Source: Hyalella azteca (Eukaryota > Arthropoda > Malacostraca > Amphipoda > Hyalellidae). From it: a stretch of DNA of 64,000 bases. A program made the translations under genes and the position numbers. The DNA lies in contig NW_025944746.1 of the NCBI RefSeq assembly GCF_000764305.2, positions 1 through 64,000 on the forward strand, given 5' to 3'. The notes below the pieces were generated by a model, which saw only the letters and a program-made list of their open reading frames with translations, was not told the DNA's origin and searched no databases. Shown one piece after another: positions 24,021 to 35,961 of the stretch (position 1 is its first letter; every line of letters starts with the position of its first letter).

Positions 24021-26740
24021 GCGAAATATTGCCGAATGTTGCACGCGCCGGGGTTACCTGCGCGCCGCGGCTCCTGATAATTATCGACCGTCGATAAAAT
24101 GCAGTCAAGTTCAGCCACTTGACGTAATTTTCTATGGAGGAATCTGCTGGAAAATGCTCACGCTGCAAATTTATTGATGCGCTCCCCAAATTTGGTACGT
24201 AAAAGGCTAGTGAATTTAGATTATATTTCATGCATTATCTTGTGTATCACAGCCTGTTTATTTAAAATAGCTGAAACCGAATGTAAATGCATTTCATGGT
24301 GTAAAATAGTTTTCCGAAAATAGATGATAGCTAATTTTGATCAAAATGGTGCATGTATCATTAAGAATCGATTTTTATATGGAGACGCATTAATTATTTC
24401 TAAAAAAAATAAGGAGAAGCTGATGGTTTGGTGAATTGCCCTCTACTTCCACGTATGAATTACGGTTAAATAAAACAAGGTAAACTCGTGTCATTATATC
24501 CTGGAGTAAAATCTTCGATCTCTCTTTCAAACTTTATCAAATTGCGTACAAAAAGCAAAAAAAATTAATAATAATTTCCATCGAAATACATGAGATAGAT
24601 TTTCGCTGACTACACATAAGTTTATACCCTTGATATCTTATATTTAATTGATCAGTCTTTGATAAATCAGAATTTTTCCTGGTATTTTTATCTCTTATAG
24701 AACTGAATCTATGAAGACGGATGTAAATGACCGTACAAGACAAATCGTAAATTGTTGCGACGCAATTCGCCCACTGCATCTTAAATAATGAATTAGCTGA
24801 TGTCGTAATGATGAATTCTTTTTCATTTAAATAAACTTCATTTTAAGATATTATATAGATATTAGATGGTCTGCCTACAAACCCGGCCATAGAATCAATA
24901 TGTTAAGGAAGATTTTCAGGACGTGATCGCTGTTGTTTTGTATTGTAAGTTCAGTTTCACGTATAAATGTCAACCTTTCGTTTGCTCCGTAGTTATGCTT
25001 ATATTTTTTGTGTAGTACTTCAACTTCCGTCGTGATATCTTAATTAGTTTTTGACACCCGCTATCAGCATGAAATATTGAGTTTAATGTGTCATAATTGA
25101 CTGCTATTATAGGGCAAAATGTGCCACTGTGACTTCAATTTTATTGACTTCGCCATTCATCATTTTATGTTCTAAATACAGATGCCGTATTTAGAACATA
25201 AAAAATAAATGAATAAAATATATGATAAAAATCATAAAATGTGTCGTCTAGCTGCATCCAAGCCGTCGCTGGAGCTAATCCCGTTAACGGCGCGGCTCGA
25301 AGTCTGTGGACTGTAAAAGTTGAGGCTCTCCTGTCGTAGCCTGCCGAGTAATCGATCGTGGCAATTATGTTCTGAAATTAGCGCTCTTCTTCTGAAGTAA
25401 AAAATTCCCGACTTCAGTCAAGCTGGAGTTATTGATCACGAAAGTCTCGCGCTGACAGTATAAACTAAATAAAAGTCCAGGCCAGCTGACTAGCCTCCAT
25501 CTCATTATTGGTCATCCCAATCATGAGCCGAAATTTGAAATTTCATTGGTAAACGGGTATCTCGAGTGAAATTTATATGGTCAATCTTATTAGCGCACTA
25601 AATTTTTACATCTCCACTGGTAACATCTCCGGTGACAGCGCCTGCATGCCAAAGGGAAATCAGTCACAAAAAATCACTCAAAACTTTATATTCTTCATAG
25701 CCCGTCTATGGTAACGCTGTCTCTTGAACACTTGCTTCCTCAAACGAATTTACTGTCAAAAACAGCATCAAAACCGCACATTTGCTTCAAATTATTAGAA
25801 ACTATAGAGGAGAATATCCGGTCATCTAGCGGCGCAGATATTTAAAAATTTTATTTCAGGATAATCTGATAGTCGCATTCTACCAAGTCTATTTGTTCGG
25901 TGCCGAAGAGACCTTAATTGCAAGTAACTCGTGATGATGTATTTGGTGTGCCTGTCCCTGGTAGTTGTATCACGTATATGTATGTAATACGTCTCGGGCA
26001 TTGCCTAAGCCTAAATACGTATGAGTGTTCTAATAACCTAATGATGGTTTAATCAGGTGCTGGATGATCATGTGCTCCAATGGGCTGACTTTTGGGGGCG
26101 TTAAAGACCCGTCGCTGGCAATGGGATGGCCGGCTTGATCACGAGCGTCACGCTCGAGGATCAGGACCACATTATGACGATATACGGACCACGCGGCAAG
26201 TCGTCAGGCCTGCTGCGGAATAGCGCATTAGGTCGTCGCTGCGGCATTAAAACCGAACGCACGACAACGACTTCCTCGTGTACGTCTGAGCTTGGCGTAA
26301 AAATCAACAAGATGCACGTATGAAATATGAAATACTAACACAACTTTCTTATGATATCAATATGTTGACGTTTTGTTCATTGCATGACAAATGTACAAAT
26401 TACTTCGATTTGTTGAAATCCGTATCATCACTCGAAGTTTTCTATGGAATATTACAAGAAAGTTCATCGGTAGAATTACATAGTTAGCTTTGTTGTTTAA
26501 TAAACCAAATCCACTGTTTTATAAAGCGCTTGTTTCGAGAGTGCAGGTCACGCTGCGCTGTTCACAGCCGCCGCATGCCTCATTTCGAGCCGCTATTGCA
26601 ACAGCTCATCACAGGATGGCTCATGAAAATCATTACTAACAACGCCGGCCGTTATACTCGCCTCACTTTTAAAATTGCGGTCTTTCCTCGGTGGGAGGCT
26701 AACACAAACGTTTAATTCGGTTTTAAAATGAATCAGTGTT
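24021..26740. repeat. Module B (B1-B2-B3), copy 3
   Basis: A diverged full module B, about nine bases in ten like 4051-6720. It supplies the empty site for the solo LTR at about 25035. At 25165-25245 it carries a local rearrangement: the word gttctaaatac is followed after a short spacer by its reverse complement gtatttagaac, and then by extra A/T-rich sequence absent from the other copies. Confidence 0.85.
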
Positions 26741-26965
26741 AGGGAATTGTATAAATTTATTCATGTTTCGTGGCAGCAGTTTTCCATTTTCATTCAGACT
26801 TTCAGTTCCGCAATTTAGGTTATGCAAACATCCGGAATTCATTCATTCATGTTTTAGACTTTAGCTGGAGTGGACTGTACGGCACAACGCAATTGTAAAT
26901 ACGTGTTTTACCAAATATATTGTGAATAATTCGGGTCTTATATGTACTGAAAACCTTTCCTGAAC
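26741..26965. repeat. Module X, copy 2, linking B3 to D
   Basis: Bases 26806-26965 equal 15142-15310. Module C, which follows B3 in the two other places, is absent here. The join into D (actcgccttatactaattcc) occurs directly after the module X end word ttcctga. Confidence 0.8.
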
Positions 26966-28194
26966 TCGCCTTATACTAATTCCAAATACACCAAGCGAGA
27001 AAATTTTTTAGGGTGGTTCAAAATTTAATTCGTGCATCTGGAATTCGAACTTAGAAGTGCAGACCCTAAATGCTGCAGCTCGTTTCACAAGGCTGGCAAA
27101 ATTCAACAGCTGTCATCAGACTCTTAAGGACTTTGGCATCACAATCAAAAGTTAGTGGTAATGTGCCGGGGACGTTGTATGACCTGCGCGAACCTCCTGC
27201 CTTAAGTCCTCTGCTGATACAAAATCAGCCACGTCCACAGAAATATAACTTTTCATCAACTTGACTGAGTTTTACGACCTTCTTAGTGCACAAAATAAAA
27301 AAATATTCAAATTCTTCTTGGAACATTCTTCCTTCACTGATCAATCACTCGTGTGTTTGACCATTATCCGTTTTCCATGGACATCCATGTAAAAGAACAT
27401 ACAGTATGTTCCATTTTTAAACATAGTGACGAGATATACTTTAAGTTATTTGCTAACACAAATGAATATAATAATAGTCTAATAGTTAATATAATAATAG
27501 TCGCTGTGACTAACTTAATAGGCACAGCGGACTGTTAAGATAGTCCGCTGTGACACGTGCAGCGCCACTATATCTTTGATGTAAAAGGTGTGCTACGTCT
27601 CGGTTTGTATGCGGTGAACGGCGGTGTAATGCGCCTCGACTTCTTTACTCGAATTGCCAAGCTCTGTATCAATTTCTTTACAGTATATGGCGTACAGTGG
27701 GTCGATTTAGTAACTGAAAGTTTACTAATTAGTAACTGTATATATATATATATATATATTTCTTTACTTTAAATAACTTATTTAAAAATAATTTAATATA
27801 ATTATTTAAATACCTTTCTTTACCTTTACTGTCTCCCGTTTTCTCGATATAAATGGAGCTTCACTTAAATTTTTCTGCAATAAATTGAGTACTGGGATTC
27901 AAGTTCGTTGCCATAAAGAAAACCTTTGATTATTTAGATGATTATTTGTGTGCTATTAATGGCGAAAAATGCATTAATTTATTTGCTAGGAATGAAACCC
28001 TCAAACAATCTGTCCGTCTTCTATAGCGAATATTTGCAGTTATTCGTCTGCCAGAAATTGATCTCTACTATGATTTTTTCATATATATGGCAAGTTCGGA
28101 TCATTTTTTTGCCACAAACGGAGCTCTAGCTTGATATTTTTTCAATAAATGGCAAGTTGTCTTTTATTTGGTTTGCAAGAAATGGAGATTTTCC
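26966..28194. repeat. Module D, copy 2, left part
   Basis: Begins inside D at the position equivalent to 10477, so the first 500 bp of D are missing. Contains a TA dinucleotide run at 27739-27759, the tRNA-like box region at 27020-27110, and the decayed flank of the 33-bp minisatellite. No gene. Confidence 0.75.
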
Positions 28195-28830
28195 TTAATT
28201 TGTTTGCCATAAATGACGTGCTGCAGCTTAATTTGTTTGCCATAAATGGCGTGCTGTATCTTAATTTGATGCTATAAATAGCGTGCTGCAGCTTAATTTG
28301 ATGGCCTTAAATGGCGTGCCGCAGCTTGATTTGTTTCCCATAAAAAATGCTGCAAACTTGATTTGTTTCCCATAAATAGCGTGCTGCAGCAATTAAACAA
28401 ATGGTATTTACTGTCGACGTAGAATTAAACAAAGGGTATTTATCGCACGACGTCGTTAATTTGTTTACCATAAATGACAGCTGCAGCTTAATTTGTTTGC
28501 CATAAATGGTAGCTGCAGCTTAATTTGTTTGCAATAAATAGCGTGCTGCAGCTTAATTTGTAATGACAGCTGCAGCTCAATTCGTTTGCCATAAATAGCG
28601 TGCTGCAGCTTAATTTGTTTACCATACTGTAAATGACAGTTGCAGCTTAATTTGTTTGCCATAAATGACAGCTGCAGCTTAATTTGTTTGCCATAAATGA
28701 CAGCTGCAGCTTAATTTGTTTGCCATAAATGGCGTGCTGCAGATTAACTTTATTGCCATAAATAGCGTGCTGCAGATTAACTTTATTGCCATAAATAGCG
28801 TGCTACAGCTTTATTTGTCTGCTATATGTA
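28195..28830. repeat. 33-bp minisatellite, about 19 units, several variants
   Basis: Units of about 33 bp alternate between a form with ccataaatggcgtgctgcag and a form with ccataaatgacagctgcag, plus truncated units. The ctgcag palindrome is kept in nearly every unit. An inserted patch at 28390-28445 (aattaaacaaatggtattta and a near repeat of it) breaks the array. This is the long allele of the array seen with four units at 11711-11835. Confidence 0.9.
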
Positions 28831-30650
28831 TATAAGCCTGCAGAGCCCAAATCTGGCAGCAGCAAATGGCAAGTGGCGCCTTAATGCGCCCGTAGGCTCG
28901 GTAATCGTCTTGATTATAAGCCCCGCCATCAGCAGCAGACGCCAGGCGCTCCAAGTGATCGCTGGAGAATTTTTGCCCGGAACTTCTTTGCCTGGCGCAT
29001 CATAAGCGAATCTAATTACAGGTAATTGCCGTGCAACAACACTAACTGCCGCTCGCACGCTCCTATACCGACGTAAGCAACAAAAATATAACTCAGTACT
29101 CACTGCAGTGAGTGACAGAGCGCATTTTTTTGTCGACGAAAACGTGAAGTCACGGACGGACAGACAGCTAGACGGACAGACGGACGGACATGGCGAGCAC
29201 AATAGCGCCTTTTTTCATAAATGAGAAAATGGCCTAAAAATGAACATGTGTGTTTCTCCAGGTAAATTGAACGATGAAATGCTTATTGTCTATTTTTAAC
29301 TAGAGCTACGTACTCTTTTACATTGATTTCTTTTCCATATGAGATTTTTTCAAGCATTTTGCTAAAAAGGTTGCGTATACGTGTCGTGAAGTTTCTAGGG
29401 TGGTCTTCATATGTACATATTATTCCGTACCGTAGTGGATGCCAGTAAGTTACTTTGATCGAAAAGTATTGACTATCAGCAGAACTGGCTCGACTCTTGC
29501 AATGTTCACAGCTATTCTCATTCTCTGTAAGTATCCAGCTATTTACCGCTTTACGTGTGACATTTCATGTATGAATAGATCCAGTTATTTCGTTCTTTGT
29601 ATTTTTTATAGAAGTGTTATCTTCTTTCAGAATATTGCGTTCTTGTGGATTAAAGCTCTCAATGAGTCGCTTCGAGTTTGACTTACAACAATACGCATAC
29701 GTCCGAGGCTTGGAAATTATCAACGATATAGTGAAACGTGAATTGAAAAACTTCATCGCAAGCAATAAATGCGAGTTGCCGTTTTGTATTTCAAGTATGG
29801 CATTGTAAATGGCCTTTGAATACTTTAGAACAATAATCAAACAATAGTAAAAATTTCCCTTAGATATAAATTATATACATAAAAGCTTCCCATTTTGCTT
29901 CAGCTCGTTAAGTTCATCCATTTTACTAGCTCCATTGGGAAGGAACGGAGTCTGATCGCTACATCAAACGGCGTCCACCATCAACAAAATTTAAGGCGTT
30001 GCTGGCAAGAGACGAAGTTGTCATAAATAAGGCGTAGGCCGCACATAATTAAGCTCACAATTGTGGCCTCTCACCCCACGCTTCCTCCACTGCCATACGC
30101 TAGACATTATCCCGTCTCCGTATGCATGTTTTTGCTCCTATTGCACATATATCATTGCTACGTATCATTCATCTTTGATTCACATCATCTGCAATTGCTA
30201 AATATCATATACTATTGCTAGATATCTCCAAACACTGCTACCTATCAACTACCATTGCTGCATATCTTATAACAGTGCTTAAATTCGTATCGTCAGTAAT
30301 TGTTAGGATACATACCCCCTATGGTTAATAACTAAATAACTTCCGTAAATCTACTATCATTGCCCAAACCTCGTGCCACTGCCACATATCTTCTACCATT
30401 TCTACTTGTATCCAGCATAGAAATATCTTTAAATATAAACCCACATTTTCCACCCTGATATAAGCCCATTTATCTTCATAAATTCATCATAGTCCATCAT
30501 ACCCACCCCAGCTAGCCCCGTTTGCCGTCGTTCGCCCCAAAATGCCTTAAAAATACACACATTTTTACGTTGATCACAAGCCACACGAGCCCTTCATCTT
30601 CCCCTCACTGAGGGAAGCAAGTCAACAATTACATGACAAGGTCAACACAG
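28831..30650. repeat. Module D, copy 2, right part
   Basis: Homologous to 12056-13490 and 39790-41345. Includes a block at 29080-29225 with a short palindrome cactgcagtg and a GACGGACA-type simple repeat (29149-29190), which copy 1 lacks and copy 3 shares. The 20-bp unit near 30620 occurs once here. Confidence 0.8.
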
Positions 30651-32520
30651 GCGAGACTGTTAGCAAAAATTAAGCGATCGGGTCACCGCGGCGTCGGGAA
30701 AATGTTTGTCCAACAGCGGACGCTGCGTTGATTATTTTCTAGACATAATACCAGTGCGCGGTAAAATTTAGCAAACATAAAAATTAAGATGATAAGAAAA
30801 GAAGAGTGCGAGCAAAGTTGTATGAAATTGTACTACAAAGAATTGCTACACGTTTACATCACGAAAACTTTTTTCGGCTAAGACATTATTTACTCGGTAT
30901 TTTAGATTATGAACACAAACAGAGGATTGCATAGGAGATGTACTTGAATTCTTCTCATAATCCACACTCGAAAACAAATGCTCCGGTGCCTCCATTCGGC
31001 ATTCATCATACACTCTCAAACACAATTTCCAAATAAATCAAAAAGAATCTGAAAAATTTTACGAGTATTCGAGTCTCGCAAAGGGAACAACCAGCGTGAA
31101 GTCTGGCATACCGGCGCTCCAATCAAGTGCACTGAGCCGTGGAGCAGAGGAGCGTGGAGCAGTGGAGTAGAGGAGAGGTGGAGCAGTAGAGTAATGGAGA
31201 GGTGAAGTAGTGGAGTAGAGGAGAGGTGGAGCAGTGGAGTAGAGGAGAGGTGGAGCAGTGGAGTAGAGGAGAGGTGGAGCAGTGGAGTAGAGGAGAGGTA
31301 GAGCAGTGGAGTAGAGGAGAGGTGGAGCAGTGGAGTAGAGGAGAGGTGGAGCAGTGGAGTAGAGGAGAGGTGGAGCAGTGGAGTAGAGGAGAGGTGGAGC
31401 AGTGGAGTAGAGGGGCAGTGGAGCACGATCACTTCCCTCAAGCTGGAGCACTGAGTCTGTTTGATGTGCGACGCAGGCGAAGAGCCTCCAGAGTGCAGAC
31501 TCATCTTCAAAGCGCGTCTCAGTATATGTGCATCGCAAGAACATCTGATGTTCATTAAACCAGAGGCCAAAATATAGTTGACACCTCCAAAAGCAGAATT
31601 CAATTCGAAATTCAACTTCCCGACCGTATTTTTTAATTCGCATACTAATATAAGCTGCACAAGGCAGTACCCTAAATTTGACCTAAACAAAGCACCTATA
31701 TTCACTGGCGTTAAACCCGTCAGAAACCAAACCCAGACAGCGCTCGACGTAACTGTAAGTCCGCAACTCTGCGGTATTTGCAGCGCTAGGTACGGCTTGC
31801 GTACGCAACGATCTCGGTGAGAAGTTGCTTTCTGCCTCTAAATGTTCTGCGATATTGCAATGCGACGCGCGACTCGAGGGCTTGATATAAATCATTTTGC
31901 AGCGAAACAATCGGTGCTCCAAAATAGACTTGATGAAAAAACCGCCAACCTTTGTCAAAAGATGTCAAATTTTCTGGCCGCGTGATCAGAATATGTTTTC
32001 TGCTGGGAAAAGTAGGCGAGTCGAGCCCGGACTCATGCGTTGCTCATGCAAATTCCTTTACTTTTCAAAAAGCTCATCGGCAACGCGAGGGCGTACGTGA
32101 ATACGCAAACAAATTTACAAAAAAAAATCATTTATTTATTTAATGTTATTCCGCCCATTGTTTATTTATTATTATTTAATGTTCTCTGAAAAATTGTGGA
32201 ATGCTTACGATGATATATATTGTCTACATGTTATTTAAAAAGTGTTATAAAACTTATTGGACAACAATAGCTATACGGTCGGAAGAATTGACCGCGTAGT
32301 TTCATGAGTAAAAGAACATCGAGCGAAATAAATAAGGTCGCGTGAACTGATCCTAACGCAGAATGTCGCTTCTGAGGTAACACGTCGACTGGAAAAATAT
32401 TTCAAAATAATCTCGGAATGACAGAAGGGTATGTATGAATAGCGGTAAATTACTATCCTCTTGTTATTTTCCTGAAAATATACCTGAACATTGAGTACAG
32501 ATCCTGAGTTCTCGGGAAGA
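30651..32520. repeat. Module E, copy 2
   Basis: Contains the longest version of the 24-bp minisatellite (31138-31424, about eleven units). Because 24 is a multiple of three and the unit has no stop codon in several frames, frames of 110 to 229 codons run through it on both strands. These are by-products of the repeat. It runs into F without a break. Confidence 0.85.
31138..31424. repeat. 24-bp minisatellite, about 11 copies
   Basis: Unit tggagcagtggagtagagga plus gagg, nearly perfect over eleven units. Homologous arrays: 13950-14086 (about five, irregular), 41836-42042 (about eight, cut by N) and 45306-45454 (about six, starting right at a transposase adapter junction). Confidence 0.95.
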
Positions 32521-32622
32521 ATTTTTTTGACGCAATCAACTTGTTTGCGATGCAGTGTGGTAGCCAAGCTTGATCAGTGCTTGTCTGCCTCTAACTCCAT
32601 TACTGCGGTCTCAGGAAATAAA

Positions 32623-34805
32623 TTAAGTCTCCAGAGACTCGGCGCAGAATTTTCCGAACCAAACTCGGGGATTCTCACCACAAGTATTTACTTTCAAAAA
32701 TATTTCTAGAATTTTCCTTCGGTCCTTGGGGGATGAAGGCGAACTCCTCGATATTTTTGCGATTCCTGAGTAGAATTTGAATGAGAGTCTCCACTCAAGG
32801 AGATTTTTGTGAGGGCTTGAGAGTGGCTACGATATCTCTATTGTGTCGACCATCACCGCCTTACGACAGGCCGACACTTCTTGGCCGAAACTCCATAAGG
32901 GGTAACTGGCCTAGCATCGGATGCGTCTGCCTGCACAATCACTTATTGTGCAATTAGCACAATAAGCACTTAATCACCAATTGTGCTTAATTAATTAATA
33001 ATTAGCACCAATTGCACTTAATCACTTAAGTGCAATTGGTGCAATCACCAATTAGCACTTAGATAGTGCTTAGCTAATGCTAGGACTTGCGTGGCACTTG
33101 GTTACTTAGCCACGGCAGCACTCGTTTTGCTGGAACATCTCAGACTGTGTGGGTATGTTCAGCTACTTAGCTAAGGCTATTCCAGGACTTCAAAGAAAAT
33201 CGAAACTTGGTGTGGGAGCAATACAAAGTGTTATATTTAGTTAGGCTTAGCAGAGCATTGCATGTTAAATAATTGAAGTTTAAGCAATGAAACAAGAAAA
33301 ACACTTAGGAATAAAAACATCCGTGTAAAACTTTAACATATGTTCATGAGTAATAATAGACAGATTCACCGAACAGACAATAATAACAGTGAATGAGATT
33401 CAATACCAAACAACCAATACACTCACTGATGGAGATGGAGCAATTGTACAAATAATTGCTATCAATTATAAACTAAATAAATAGTATAATTCGAAGGAGG
33501 CTGCGGGTAGGAACAATGCGATGGTATCAATCGCCCTGTCGTTAAAAAGCTTGGTCATTATAGTCCCCGGAATTATAAAGTTGGTAATCCGAAAAGTTAT
33601 CTTAGCGGCGAAACTTCACTCGCAACTTCATTAGGCAGTATAGTTCCTGGATACGCAGGTTCTCCTCCACAATTCATTTATTATAAAAGAAAACTTTGGA
33701 ATTAAATGCCTATTGCAACAGATGCAATTACTGATAATGGCAATGTCTATTGTAAACTTTAACTTTAATCTTTAATATGAATGTCAGTGAGTGCAGTAAC
33801 TAATAAACTAATAATTGCTACAAGTTTTGTAAATTGTAGCTTTAAACGTTCACACGAATGGCAGCGGAAGCAGTAGCTTATAATTTTACGTTAATAGAAG
33901 CTGACGCGCCTGATGACAGTCGCAACAAATAAATTTTCTGGGACAGCTGGAATTATCCAGCGCCTATCGCAGCTCGATCGTGGCGTAAAAGATAAAGTTA
34001 CATGCTGCGTCTGCAGGCCTTGTCCGCTGAAGTCGCTAATCTGCTCTCTAACGTATGCAAAAAAATTCACTTTGAGCGATGGCATTCGCTCAGATCGCCA
34101 CAATTAAAATTTTCGCGTGGCTCGCCTATTTACAAAATTTCTGCCCCTGCTGTTTGGCCCGTTTATTGTACCTTGCGTATATGGCACATCTAGTGTAGAT
34201 TGCCGACATGGCATGTAAAATTAGAGCAGACATTATATCTATTCCACGTTGCGTGAGCGGCGTTTACAATAGCAAGCAAATGCGGAATCTATAACAGATT
34301 GTAGGAGCGGTGTATATTATTTTTTTTATATGCCAAGTACATTACGCATTGCGAATGTTGTTGGATTTAGGGGCGACTGCAGGCGGACAAAGACTTCTTT
34401 AACAACCAATGCTAGGCCAGGTTTGAAGGCAAATACGGTAACACGTGGGTTATTTAGATTGCTTTTTAATTCTGATGATGCAACGAAAATTTCTGTACAT
34501 TGCAAAGTATACATTCTAACCCAAATAGTAGCTCATAGTGAGTTCAAGCTTCAACACTAACCGTAAATTCTTATTCCAGCCTTGAATGTCAGAACACAGC
34601 AATTAGACTGTCCTTTGTCCAAGCTCCATTGCCACTCATGTATTTTCTTAACACTTGCGACTGCAGTAGATTTAGTAAGTTTTTCGCTAATCAGAATCTA
34701 ACCCCAAAAAAAATATTGTAGACTAAGAAGACATGTGAGTAACTCACCTGCCCAGAGCAGAGCGCAGAGAAAAACAGCTGCTCGCATGATGGAAGTGTCG
34801 GACAT
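32623..34805 (-). pseudogene. Candidate small secreted protein gene, copy 1 (frameshifted)
   Basis: This is the same spliced model as the 42783-44849 copy. Exon 1 (34805-34748) encodes a signal-like N-terminus, MSDTSIMRAAVFLCALLWA, and stops at a GTGAGT donor in phase 1. An optional 44-nt exon lies at 34045-34002, a 66-nt exon at 32930-32865 (acceptor gtgcag, donor GTAAGG) and the terminal exon at about 32788-32623. In the terminal exon a run of five G on the plus strand (32728-32732) replaces the four G of the other two copies, so the reading frame breaks after about 21 of its 54 residues. Either this copy is dead or the extra base is a sequencing or assembly error. I do not recognise the protein. 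Confidence 0.4.
33005..33042. repeat. Near-perfect hairpin, 17-bp arms, 4-base loop
   Basis: The arm gcaccaattgcacttaa is followed by tcac and then by its exact reverse complement ttaagtgcaattggtgc. It lies in an insertion of about 100 bp that is confined to module F copy 1 and falls in an intron of the candidate gene. Surrounding sequence repeats the words caattagcac and taatcaccaa. Confidence 0.95.
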
Positions 34806-34965
34806 CTTCCTTATGTCGAGGGAGACACTGCCATGAACTTGGAGAACAAGACTACGGAAACGCAACAATAATCTCAGATACGGAAACACTACTGAAACAC
34901 TATCAGAAACTTGGCAGCCCGAATGAAGGAGATTTTTCCACTGACATTTTTACTAGAACTAAGAN

Positions 34966-35961
34966 GACGAGCCCGCTGCGCCACATAACCTTTCCTCACG
35001 AACGCCGATTCCACACTGACAGCTCCAAACCTGAACGTGGACCAATCCGTTTGATCGCAAAAAGCCCGAGCTCGAGATTTAACAAGTTAAGCATTAACAC
35101 ATCCAATCTCCCTGGAATTATCGAATCGTTGTTAAGCTCATGGTTGTACTAGTAGAAGGTTGACCCACGAGAAGCTCAGCTTTGCGAATGGAGTTTGTTG
35201 TTCCGCCTGTTATATCACTGAGATAAAAAAATTAACGTGTGTCACGTTGTTTCAGGAGTATTTCGTCAGCTCTGACCGGTGACAGACATACCTGTGGCCG
35301 TTCTTAACCCTTTCGTAACGGCTATGCGTTTTACAAACTTTTATTGTACTTTTTTTTACAGAATCGCAGTAAATTAGGACCAAATAATGCATTTCTGTTG
35401 AAAAATAATTAAATATATGTTAATGGTAAAAATTCTACAAGCGGGACTTGAGAGTCCCGGTAGTAAATGGTTGCAACTGAAGTGACAGATTTTGCGAGTT
35501 GTGACATTAGGCTGCAAAGTGCAACACTGAACACTGTAGCTCAGTAGATGCACTTCCGTTGTTATTTGTTGAAATGTATCTTTTACATGCAATGCTTGGC
35601 TCTACAGGCAAATTTGGAGTTCGTGATAATAGAAATTCATCATTATCAGCAATATATTACTTGTTATAAATAATGATTTTGCGAAAAAAATATTAATCTA
35701 CTATACATACTTTATAGTAGTTGAATGACATATCACTAAGTTCCTTTGGCTGACGTGTCCACTAGCACTAGCTTATAATGACATGTCAATAAATAACCTT
35801 TTTATATGTATATGGATAATGTTTAAGATTGGTAGATTAAAGTAGACATCCATATAGGGAAGGTAAAACATAAAAATAATTAACTTTTATTTACTGTGTT
35901 TAACCCATGCTAGTTCGGTTAGGTTAATTGCAATAAAGTTGCATTGATATGTTTTGAAAAA
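34966..35961. other. Interval after module F copy 1, no supported gene
   Basis: Bases 34985-35150 resemble two separated pieces at 50690-50775 and 51288-51335 (shared words cactgacagctccaaac and tggaattatcgaatcgttg), so a further dispersed repeat lies here. The rest is AT-rich with short frames only. Confidence 0.5.

Larger units (their letters stand above)
32521..34964. repeat. Module F, copy 1
   Basis: Homologous to 42691-45034 and 46521-49030. It hosts the candidate secreted-protein gene on its minus strand, annotated separately. Relative to the other copies it has an insertion of about 100 bp at 32940-33055 containing a near-perfect hairpin. It ends at the N at 34965. Confidence 0.85.

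Noticed and set aside
31016..31705. A 229-codon minus-strand frame, with 194- and 110-codon frames overlapping it
   Set aside because: They all run through the 24-bp minisatellite, which has no stop in several frames. The homologous modules have different frames and lengths.
31683..31958. A 91-codon minus-strand frame shared with 45712-45987 and, in part, 14366-14635
   Set aside because: It is conserved in two copies but is altered at its start in a third and truncated by the gap in another. Substitutions show no coding bias by eye and no splice or start context supports it. It is probably shared module sequence only.
33500..33700. A conserved patch in module F considered as an extra exon of the secreted-protein gene (minus-strand CGGE..AYPGT frame)
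   Set aside because: There is no acceptor before it and no donor in a matching phase. The frame closes at a stop in all copies.
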